From Macrolepiota albuminosa (taxonomy: Eukaryota > Basidiomycota > Agaricomycetes > Agaricales > Agaricaceae): DNA of 64,000 bases. The position numbers and the translations under genes are program-made. The notes below the pieces were generated by a model. That model had not been told where the DNA came from, made no database searches, and saw only the letters and a list, made by a program, of their open reading frames with translations. The DNA lies in contig JAMWFC010000049.1 in the NCBI GenBank assembly GCA_027475525.1, positions 1,489,297-1,553,296 on the forward strand, read 5' to 3'. Positions 44,001 through 52,439 of this stretch are shown here, one piece after another (the stretch's first letter is position 1; every line of letters starts with the position of its first letter).

Positions 44001-44233
44001 TGCCTGATCCCCAACCACCTGTCCCGGGGTCGACCATTGACCCCAATCTCACACTGTCCCCCCTCCGGGACTATGACGATTCCCTGCCAGTAGCAGGGCC
44101 TTCGGGTACTTCCTACGCGCCCGCACCCGAGGATGAACTCCTCGACTACGACATGGACGACGCGACTGCCGATCCATTCTGGGAGCCTGGGGGCTCTCCC
44201 ATTGCCCCCGTCCCTGACTTACCGACGGCATGA
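41008..44233 (+). CDS. Gypsy-1 ORF3, large protein of unknown function downstream of pol (one frameshift)
   Basis: I do not recognise a family. ATG at 41,008 in a good start context. The first about 130 residues are Gln/Pro/Gly-rich low-complexity repeats (EQQQQQ, QPQQPAPG). Residues 270-580 are polar with a nuclear-localisation-like KRARRQG. The C-terminal half (about 580-910) looks folded and is conserved in Gypsy-4, for example VYQVAPRGFPRSPREVRRLH, MDRAMRIHWRSL, ARPGLYKEAVAEYEAA, and PVSWADHAYTYGVTYLAHLF. The 41,008 frame ends at 44,007, but homology to Gypsy-4 continues in the next frame (to 44,233). This indicates a one-base frameshift near 43,770-43,800. No signal peptide or transmembrane segment suggests an envelope. 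It ends 45 bp before the 3' LTR. Confidence 0.75.
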
Positions 44234-44278
44234 CCGTCGTATTATCTCAAGACCGTAGCTCGGTCTGATTGGGGTGTG

Positions 44279-44514
44279 TGTAGCGTAGTCCGCTATGTGG
44301 CGTTGTCCATATAGCTTTACTTACCTTACAGTAGATACTATTATATTATATTTATTATAATATAATATTAATTTACATTATTATATAAATTAGTTTACCA
44401 GCTGCTTACAAAGCAGCTTATTTTTGTGTTGATACTACATAGTCAATAGACCGGACTGGTCTGATTCTGTGCAGTGTGAACCTAAGCTCTCACAATCTCT
44501 GTAACTTCGTTACA
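44279..44514 (+). repeat. Gypsy-1 3' LTR
   Basis: 236 bp, read as identical to the 5' LTR (32,725-32,960). Preceded by a G-rich tract (ATTGGGGTG) that can serve as polypurine primer. Followed by the second AAGTG target copy at 44,515-44,519. Confidence 0.94.
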
Positions 44515-44690
44515 AAGTGTGAGTGACCCAGCCAGTGTTGCAGTGCGAAATAAGGCAGTGGAGGCTCTGGGTGGTTTGATGAGGCATCAGCCACAAGTGG
44601 ATCCTGTTATTACAGAGCTGATCACTGGCGTGAAGAACAATAATGAGGTGGTGGCAAAGGTGTACAACTCATCCGTTGCTCTATTGAAAA
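44515..44690 (+). CDS. GCN1: Gcn1 translational activator, 3' fragment (after Gypsy-1)
   Basis: Continues the frame broken at 32,724: KSV joins SDPASVAVRNKAVEALGGLM then QPQVDPVITELITGVK. This is the HEAT-type region near the Gcn1 C-terminus, beyond the Gcn2-binding part. Similarity to Gcn1 fades after about SSVALL at 44,685, and the frame stops at 44,717. From there the sequence belongs to the minus-strand Gypsy-2. The natural C-terminus is therefore missing here, lost or displaced by a third transposon-associated event. Confidence 0.85.
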
Positions 44691-44769
44691 CACCCTGCAG
44701 AACTAAAGGACACATCTGATGGTTCTGCTACAGCTTCCACAGGCCAAGGACTCCTCCAAAGGTTCTGCT

Positions 44770-45900
44770 TCAGTCTGTACATCTGGAGAGGGGTTTCCTC
44801 AAACGTCTCGGGCAGCAAGGAGCTGGAGAAGAAGCTCCTCCTGCTCTAAAGCTGAGAGATAGCGCACCTCTAACCCCTGGGGACAATACCAAGTGAAGTG
44901 ACCAGGCTTTCCACAGCAACAGCAGAGGAGAGGAAGAGAGGAACATTGACAAGAGGCATCAACATCTATAGGTACTCCAAAAGGAAGAGGATGTGCTGCA
45001 GGTACCTGAGCTGGGGGTGGAGCGCAAAATGGAAGGGAGGGCTGGATGAGATGACAAGCAGAAAAAGATGCCTGTGAGGTGGAGCGAGGGGCAGTTCCAC
45101 GGTGGAGCTCACGTCGTAACTCCATGAGCTGCCACTGATCACATGCTACCTGATACCAGGTCTCAATACTTGTGTCATCAGGTCATCTCTCAGCCATGCT
45201 GTTGATCCGGTCCATGAGAGAGGGAAGGAGGCCATCTTGGAAGGTGAGACAGAGCTGAAGACCATCCGGATAACAGGCCTGTTCAGCAAGAGCTCTGAAG
45301 GAGTCGATGTACTCATCTAGGGTCCGCTTCCCCTGCCCATATTGATGAGGATCTCGGAGAGTGAGGGCTGCCACCTTAGCAGGGTCCAAGGGGAAGAACT
45401 CTGTCCAAAACTCCTTCTCAAACTGATCCCAACTTCCAAAACTCTCCACTCCTCCAGGGTGTCAAAAGACTCGTAGCGCGTATGTTGAAGCTTGCCCAGA
45501 CTTCATGTAAGAAAGAACCCAAGCGATCTTGAGAGCATCAGAGGGAAAAGCCTCACCACTGAGCTGAATATAGGTGATGCAGGACTGCAGGAAACGCTTG
45601 CCTATTGCTCAGTCACCATTGAATGCATCTGGGAGAGCTGGGCAAGGAATATTGGCATGAACTGGGGGGGAGGCCCCAAAGCAAGGGACTGGGGGTGTGC
45701 CAGCCCTAACTGGAGGTGCCTGGAGAGGGGTAGGAGTGAGAGGGAGGTGCTCTAAGAGGGCCTGAAGGGAATGGGAGATGGTGTCTGTGGCCTGATGTAA
45801 TCCAGCAAGTTCGGTGGTGTGGAGGGTGAGGGAAGCTTGAGTAGTCTGCACCTGAGTCTCCAGAGCAAGCAAGCGACCCCAGGCATCATCCTGAGGGGCA
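44770..45900 (-). pseudogene. Gypsy-2 Gag, broken
   Basis: Pieces in order: a coiled N-terminal segment (45,872-45,609: LETQVQTTQASLTLHTTELA); a retrotransposon Gag capsid segment (45,449-45,183) with SWDQFEKEFWTEFFPLDP, RTLDEYIDSFRALAEQACYP and a LTFQDGLLPSLMDRIN stretch; then a zinc knuckle CCCCGKPGHFTWYCPQG with EVRYLSALEQEELL (about 44,935-44,850). Frame changes between the pieces show that it is not functional. Confidence 0.8.
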
Positions 45901-46053
45901 GAAGCATCCCAGGGGAGTGTCTGAGGGGGCTGGTTGGGTCATAGAAGCAACAGAGGGGCAGGGAGTAATCCAGTGGGGGAACCTAAAGGGGCAAGAGAGG
46001 GCTCAAGCAGGCTGAAGGGGGCTCCCAGACCAAAATGTAGAGACTTGTTCTGC

Positions 46054-46552
46054 TGTAAGGGCGACCTCTAGAGGCTGTGGCTCAGTCACACAGCTGGCAG
46101 AGGGAGATCCAAAGTGTATTAGAATATATACTGACAATATCAAGGTAGCTACTCACCTGGCAGAGGGAGATCCAAAGAGAACAAGTCTAGGGATTCCCTA
46201 TGCCAGGTTGGATGCTTCTGGGGCCTCTGGAGCATGGGAAACAACTGTACAGTACAGCAAAACCTTAGAAACTCGAAAATTGCCTACACAAACACTTGTA
46301 CAAATAAGGGGCAAACTCTGGCAAACTCTGGCTTATATAAGCGGTCTGGAAGCGGTGCTGAGTGGGCCCACACTTGTCTGAATGGTGGCTAAAGAACCAG
46401 AGCATCTCAAGGGCTGAGAGTAGTAATAACAGATAGTGTTGAAAGAATAGAAACAGTAAAATGAAATAATGTCAGAAGAAATAAGAGAATGAATGGAAGG
46501 AGAGTGAAGAGATAAGAAGTGAGAAAAGGAAGAAATGAGGAGTCCCCTGACA
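46054..46552 (-). repeat. Gypsy-2 5' LTR
   Basis: 499 bp. On the plus strand it starts TGTAAGGGCGACC and ends CCCCTGACA. It aligns full length with the solo LTR at 10,930-11,428 (about 4 percent difference by eye, mostly transitions). Its partner 3' LTR is not in the window. Confidence 0.9.
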
Positions 46553-47291
46553 TGTGGCCTTCCATTCTTCATAAGTCGCCAATGGTTGGGGTCCGCCAGA
46601 GTTGTTGCCAGTAGCTGGAATTGGAGCGCTAAATTCCCTGAATCCAGTCCAGATTTCTGCCATGTCGTAAGATACATAGCAAGCTGTGTATTCCTTTATT
46701 TGGGTGTGGTCAGTAATGCTGCAGTCACAGAAGAGGTATTCGAGTTCCTTGAAGTATTGTGTGAGTTCCCAGGGCTTAGTCTCATCCCATTTGGGTGCTG
46801 AGAAGTGGTTGCAAGGCAGCATGCACTGAGCGACAGTGGCCTCCATGGTGCGAGTCAGTAATGGGGATGTCAGTAAAGGAGAAGTTGGTAACTGAGTTGG
46901 AGAGACTGGGGGTGAAGAAGTGGGTGTTCTGAAGAGCTGTGACAAGGGTGTTAAAGGACTAGGTGGTGATCCTTGAGCTAAGTCAGCAAGAGAGGTCTGT
47001 GTATCAGGTGTGCTAGCGTCAAAGTCAAGTTGGCGGGGGAAAAGATCAGGGATGTTGTTGATAGTGAGCTCAGAAGAGTAGTCGGCAAGTTCTTGTGCTA
47101 AGGTGCGACATGGTAAAGCTCCAGGTAACTGAGGCATAGAAGGCAAAAGGTGGAATAGAAGAGTGGCACCTGCTGACTGAACTAGAAGGCGGCACTGGTG
47201 CTGGGAACATGTTTCTGGCAGAATTCTGCCCTAAAGTCCCTTGCAGTGGGCTCCAATTTGATAACATCCAAAAGTCACTAAGTACTGTCAA
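46553..47291 (-). pseudogene. Gag-like fragment of another Gypsy element (interrupted by Gypsy-2)
   Basis: Minus-strand frame from 47,146 contains a Ser/Pro/Thr-rich leader. It then reads APKWDETKPWELTQYFKELE, a YLFCDCSITDHTQIKEYTAC segment and VSYDMAEIWTGF, which resembles a basidiomycete gag N-terminal capsid region. At EEWKATC it runs into the end of the Gypsy-2 LTR (46,552), so Gypsy-2 integrated into this gag. The remainder of this gag is not found on the other side. An AAATTGGAGCCCACTG sequence near 47,250 could be its primer-binding site, with the LTR to the right. Confidence 0.6.
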
Positions 47292-48258
47292 GGGTAAACT
47301 GTACCTAGCAACTGTGAATGCGTTGGGCAGTCACTAGTGTTGAGAGAGTCCAGGCAGGGTCCCAGAAACCTAGTTTGTTAAGGAAAATGAAGTAATTGAA
47401 ATAGAGGTGCTTAGTGATCTAAGCCATATAGCCTGCAAGGTGCTAGGGTGCCAAAGTCGGTAAGGGACTTGGCAATGTAACAAAGTCAATGTGCACCTGT
47501 CTGGCACCGTACAGTCAGCAAGACTGGCGTAGAGTCAGTAAGCATGAAGTTGGTAAGACAAGTAGTCACTTGGCAACTCAGAGAGACTTAGAGTGCGCAA
47601 ACTTGTGATCTGAACTGTGGAGAGTAGGATTTGATAATGGCTAAGACAAAATATGATCAGTATTTATAGGCATTAAGTTGCCATGTTAATTAAACTATAA
47701 GTTGCTAAGTAATAAAATGGGGAAGAAACTATGACAAGGAGAATAGAGCGTGAAAAGGCTAAACCACAGCATCTATCAAGTCAGCAAGTGCTAAGTCAAC
47801 AAGTGAACACTGAAAGCAGTCAAATACGTGGTGACTATCTTGGGGTCTGAAACCATCAAGGGGGGCTGGCATTGCCAGAGTCACTAAGCATTGGTAAGGG
47901 GTAAGCATTGCTAAGTGCTAGGCACTGGATCTGAGGAATTTGATGGGGGTTTTGATGGCCATTGCTAAAGTGCTAAGCGTCACTAAGGCATTAAGCGTTG
48001 CTAAGCCTATTATTTGATGGCAAATCAGGTATCTGCTTGATCAGCAATCTGGATCCATGCCTGAGGTCAGGTGGTGTCGTCCCATGCGCTAAAGTTCAAG
48101 TGACCAATCTTGTGCACTAGAAGTCCCATGATGGTGTCCTGTGCCATCCACGTCACATTTTGTTGCCTTGGTGAATAGCCAAACTGCTACCAACAAAAGT
48201 TGCTAATTATAGTTCTGATGTGCTGATCCTGTTTTGGAGTCAAGGATGTCATCCACCT
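47292..48258 (-). repeat. Probable LTR/5' region of the gag fragment, rich in GCTAAG-type repeats
   Basis: No ORF. The stretch 47,400-48,010 is peppered with degenerate TGCTAAG, CACTAAG and GTCAGCAAG motifs. It lies directly upstream of the gag-like fragment in its orientation, where an LTR is expected. Boundaries were not determined. Confidence 0.35.
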
Positions 48259-48461
48259 TGTAGTGATACTGAAACAAAGTCAAGTTTTGATTAGCCTTAC
48301 AGTCACACCAACAGAACCAGATCGATAGTCAATTCTAGTACTATGAAGTATGACAGTAAAATTGGCTGCCTTATGTAAGGCAGCCAGCATGTATGTAAAG
48401 TAATGATAATTAATTAATATAATTGTATATTAATTAGTTAACTATAATACAATATGTTACA
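48259..48461 (-). repeat. Gypsy-4 3' LTR (right end clear, left end tentative)
   Basis: On the minus strand TGTAACATATTG begins at 48,461, directly after the purine tract AAAGGGGGGCA (48,472-48,462). Its architecture parallels the Gypsy-1 LTR: an AT-rich core, then a hairpin GGCTGCCTTACATAAGGCAGCC, then a CTGGTTCTGTTGGTGTGA block. I place the end at ...CACTACA (48,259) by analogy only. Confidence 0.55.
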
Positions 48462-48650
48462 TGCCCCCCTTTGAGACTGGTAATCAGTCTCGATGTAAGG
48501 AGGGACAATTTGTCCAGGTCACTAAGTAGGTCAATGTGGAGGCACTCTGGTCCTCCACGGCTCGAAAATGTCCAAGTAATCTGTCAAAAAATACAATGCC
48601 GACGTTAACCGACAGTATGAATTGAAAAGGAGATGAGCCGCCTACGATAA
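48462..48650 (-). other. Gypsy-4 3' untranslated region
   Basis: Non-coding sequence between the ORF3 stop (48,651) and the polypurine tract/LTR of Gypsy-4. Confidence 0.5.
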
Positions 48651-48828
48651 TTATGCAGACAGCGGACGCGACAACTTGTGGACCGTATCAATCCTCATCT
48701 CATTGTCGATGTTAACTGAGGATGATGAGGCGACGGGGCCCGATAATGTTGAGGCTGTAGGAGCCTGAACTGACGTTGAAGGGTGAGACGGAGAGGAGGG
48801 ATATGGCCCATGTCGAGAACAGCGTTGC
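48651..48828 (-). pseudogene. Gypsy-4 ORF3, C-terminal end (cut off by Gypsy-3)
   Basis: Minus-strand reading joins the frame ending at 59,715: RRDLWQ continues RCSRHGPYPSSPSHPSTS and ends DTVHKLSRPLSA at a TAA (48,651). It is the short disordered tail of ORF3, comparable to the tail after AHKIWTRQYPSD in Gypsy-1. It shares the GTTGC duplicated during Gypsy-3 insertion. Confidence 0.75.
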
Positions 48829-49607
48829 TGTCACGACCCCTCCCCCCCGGAACCTCCCCGGGACATCCCCGGAGCCCCGCCCAGGAACCCCTTCCGTCAA
48901 TTCCATAGCGCACCCCGCCCCCACAGCTACCGACGCCACCATCACACGCATCAATGACCGCCATCAGCCAGCCCCCCGGGACCCCTGCATCACGGACCCC
49001 GGGATCAACCGCCATCAACGATCAGATCACGCGGTTCGCATCCGACCATCACGCATCACGCCCCACGCATCACGACTCCCTCCGCGCCAATTGATCGCGC
49101 ATTCCCACACGCGCGATCCCAGTATACAGTCCCTGGCCGCTACTCAATGACCCCCGGAACTCATCCCAGACACCCCGGAAGCCCGAGACACGACCCGTAG
49201 TACTTATAGTGTAGTTCTCCGCTGTATTCGCTAGTCTTGATATTGCATAACTGTTACTTTGGATATTGCGTGCCCCTTGTTTGACTGGTACGCCTCGTTT
49301 GGTACGCTTCAACTGGCACGCCTTAGTATTCGCGTGCTATAAGTTTGGTACGCACTTTGCGACTCTTAAGTTACTAACTTGGTCTCGTCTTAGAACCTCC
49401 GGTTCACGACTCGACCCCCTCTAACTCCCAGCCACTCTCATCCAAAACCCCCGGACTCTAGTCCCCTCTCCCGGGATTACCCCTGTCCCCGTCTTGAACC
49501 CCGGAGTCCTAGCCCCGGAGTTCCAGACACCCGAGTATCCGTAGATCAAGTCCGCACCGTAAGGGCGTCGCTTTCCCGGAAAGCCCCCGATTTAGCGGAA
49601 CCTGACA
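48829..49607 (+). repeat. Gypsy-3 5' LTR
   Basis: 779 bp, TGTCACGACCCC to GAACCTGACA. Compared with 58,936-59,714 it shows about 1.4 percent difference by eye, all transitions (for example CCAGG/CCGGG, TTTGCG/TTCGCG, CACCG/CACTG). Confidence 0.93.
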
Positions 49608-49640
49608 TAATATCAAGACTCTCTCCTTACACCGTTCTTG

Positions 49641-52438
49641 ATGGCTACGTATACTCACACTTACTACCCCACCGGGTACCAGACCGACCCTTACGGACGC
49701 CCGGTACCCGACCACTACTCCGCGCAGACCCCCCGCCCCGTCTACCCACCTCTCCCGTACGAACCTCCATACCTCCACCGCCACTGGGCCCCCGACCCGT
49801 CCCTCTATGATCTGGGGCCCTCAGCCAGTTGGGCCCCTCCGCCCAACCTAGCCATGGCACGACCCGTGGAGGTCCCCTCGTACCGGAGCATTCCCGGGGG
49901 CCTGCCGGAGACCCCTCCTGTACCCAGTGGGCCTCGCCCGATTCCCCCCAGCGAGGGCCCCTTTGCACCCACCCCCTACTACGGTTACCAGCGCCCCGTC
50001 CCCCAACCCCGAGAACCCCAAGGACCAGCGAGGGCCCCTTTGCACCCACCCCCTACTACGGTTACCAGCGCCCCGTCCCCCAACCCCGAGAACCCCAAGG
50101 ACCCCCCTACCCCGACTACCCCCCTCGTCATTACCCGGCCGCCGCTCCACCCGCTCGAACCCCTCCCTCGCCAATGGGACGACGACGCCTCGAGGAGTAT
50201 GAACGGCAACGGGACGAGATACTCCGCTCCCTCAGGATCTCACCGGAGGACTTCGCGCAACGGACAAGGACGCTGCTCGTGGAATTCGGGCACGACGACT
50301 TCGAAGGCACTCCGGAGGAATGGGCTCACTGCCTGGTCGAATTCGGGGATCGCCTCACGCGAGGAGAACTCCCGGAGCAAACCATGGTAAAGTATAGGCG
50401 CAATACGATCCTCTGGGAAGAATTACAGCAACTGCTCGACGAAGTCCACGCGTCCCCCTCCCCTCAGCCCCTCAACGACCCCGCGGACCCAGGTCGCTCG
50501 ATTCACATTCGACGGGAACCCCCGGAACCGGCCCCAGCAGTCCCGGCAACCCCCACGGTCCCCACTCCGGAGCAACGGCAACGGGAAGAATGGCAGAATG
50601 CCTCAGCCATACTACGGTCCCTCAACCCCACGGGAGGCCTCTTCGATCAACCCGCTGCCCGCACGGTAGGCTTGTCAACTCGCCGCAGGGCTAACTCCGT
50701 TCCTAGTACCTTCGAGACCTGGGGACAGCCTCAAAGACCCCTGGAACCCCTCCCGTGAACAGACAACACCCGACCCCCAGCCCCGACGAACCCCGGTAGA
50801 GCCCGGGTGGACACCCCTAGTACGGACGACACGCTATGCTACATTGACGAGCTCACGCACGACAACAATGAACAACGCCCCGCGCCCGCCCCGGCACCAG
50901 CACCACCCCCCACGTCCGCCCCGGCCCTCCCGGAACGCAACTTCCACCGCGACCCACCACCCCACTTCGACGTACGGAACCCCCTGCGACCCCCGATGCA
51001 AGCACGACCCTCCCGGGCTGAACGACCCCCGCGCAACCTGGCACCCGACCCAGCACCAGGCCCCCCTCCGATCGACCCAACCCCACCGAAACCTCCCCGA
51101 CCGCCTCCGCCACCTCCAGCCGAACCTCGAGGACGACCCCCAGGGCCTCCCCCCCCGCCGCCCCCTGCGTGGAGACCCGGGCCTCCTCCCGGCAGGAACG
51201 AGCCCCCTTGGGACAACGGGCCTCCCGGGCATGGACCCCCAGGTGAGCCACCCGGAGGAAGTCCTCCCGGCGGGTGGGGCCCTGCTCTTGGTGCTTTTCC
51301 TCCTCAAGGAGGGGGGGGTAATCATTACTACTATTATTACAATGCTGGCCCCCCTCCCCGCAACACTGCCGGATCGGACGACGCTCGCGACGCCCTCGCC
51401 CGCGAAGGACGTCTAGACATTCAGAAACCTGATGCGTTCACGGGCCGGGATCCCCGGAAATGGCGTACCTTCCTCACCCAGTGTCTTAACACGTTTCAGG
51501 CAAAGCCGCTCACGTTTCAGGTTGACAGCTCCCGGGTGGCCTTTGCCGCATCATACCTCCAGGGGATCGCCTTCGATCACTACACGGCCCTCATCCAGTT
51601 CGACCCCAACAATCCGGCACTCGCTCGCTGGCAGGCCTTCGTCGACGAGTTTTCCGGGAAGTTCGGAATCTACGACACCGTGGCCGAGGCCGAGGACAAC
51701 CTCTTCAACCTCCGGATGCGCTCAGAAGAACGCTTTACCACCTTTATCGTACGTTTTGAGAAGGAAGCTTACGAGACAGGCTGGAATTACAGCGCCCTCC
51801 GGTACGCCCTCCGCCGCGCCCTCCCACAACGTATCAAGGACGTCCTCCGACTCGCCCCGAAACAACCCTCCTACGACGGATACAAGGCCCTCGTCATGCA
51901 GATCGACCAACGCTACTGGGAAGACCGCAGCGAGTATTCAAATTCCCGACCCCCCTGGAACCCTAGAGGAGGACCCCCTTGGCCCTCCGGCGAAGCTCCC
52001 AACCCCCAAGGTCGAAACCCCGGTCCCCCCGCGTTCCCTGGCGGCCGACCCCCGGTGAGTCGCGGCCCGCCCAATGCTAACCCCGGCAGCGGCGCCCGCC
52101 CCCAGGCCCAGCTCAACGCCGCCGTGGCTGCCCACGACCCGGGCGACGTGCCAAGCCCCGAGGAACCCCTGGAAGACCCCGAAGACTTCGACTTTGACGA
52201 CGAGCGGGACGAGGAGGCCCTCCGAGCCAACTGGCTTCAAAAGAAGGGACGACCCTGGATCGAAGTCCCGACGGATGTGCAGGAACGACGGAGAAGGGAG
52301 GGTGTCTGTATACTCTGTGGTGAGAAAGATCATTTCATCTCTGAGTGCCCCAAACGACAGGTCATGGGACGTGCCACCTGGACCTTCGAAGGGGAGGACG
52401 CCACCTACGAGTATTCGGAAAACGACCCGGCGATTTAG
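49641..52438 (+). pseudogene. Gypsy-3 Gag (frameshifted by a 77-bp duplication, one TGA stop)
   Basis: Starts MATYTHTYYPTGYQTD at 49,641. The first about 130 residues are Pro/Tyr-rich. A 77-bp direct duplication (unit from about 49,950 and again from 50,027) shifts the frame, which continues as YPDYPPRHYPAAAPPARTPP. A helical segment follows (about 50,180-50,430). TGA at 50,756-50,758 interrupts the same frame that resumes through 52,438. Then a Pro-rich stretch, a Gag capsid (KPDAFTGRDPRKWRTFLTQC, FASYLQ-type region, RFTTFIVRFEKEAY) and a zinc knuckle CILCGEKDHFISEC (about 52,310-52,351). It ends TAG at 52,436. Without the duplication and the stop it would be a normal Gag of about 900 residues. 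Confidence 0.82.
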
Positions 52439-52439
52439 A

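Larger units (their letters stand above)
32720..44519 (+). mobile_element. Gypsy-1: full-length Ty3/Gypsy retrotransposon inserted in GCN1 3' coding region
   Basis: An 11,790-bp element (32,725-44,514) in the same orientation as GCN1. It is bounded by the 5-bp duplication AAGTG (32,720-32,724 and 44,515-44,519). The LTRs are 236 bp each and read as identical. Order: 5' LTR, Gag region with an internal tandem duplication, Gag-Pro, Pol (RT, RNase H, integrase, chromodomain-like tail), a third long ORF, a G-rich tract (GGGGTG, 44,271-44,276) and the 3' LTR. It is unusually long because of the extra 3-kb ORF. Removing the element and one AAGTG restores the GCN1 frame exactly at the junction. Confidence 0.95.
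44691..46552 (-). mobile_element. Gypsy-2: truncated Ty3/Gypsy (5' LTR plus gag only)
   Basis: In its own orientation: a 499-bp LTR at 46,552-46,054, then TACATTTTGGTCTGGGAGC as a probable primer-binding region, then a decayed gag to about 44,700. Protease and pol are absent, and the element ends abruptly against the GCN1 remnant. It lies within another gag-like sequence to its right (46,553 onward). The same LTR exists as a solo copy at 10,930-11,428. Confidence 0.8.

Noticed and set aside
41008..44233. Gypsy-1 ORF3 as an envelope gene
   Set aside because: No signal peptide, transmembrane helix or cysteine-rich ectodomain seen; the N-terminus is Gln/Pro low complexity.
48776..49150. ORFs within the Gypsy-3 LTRs on both strands
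   Set aside because: LTR sequence present twice, with no recognisable motif. The long minus frame starting in the 3' LTR (59,137) only becomes meaningful inside the antisense gene, whose better start is 58,806.
50834..51325. Minus-strand Gly/Arg-rich ORFs opposite Gypsy-3 Gag
   Set aside because: Complements of the proline-rich Gag coding region; no splice sites or motifs.
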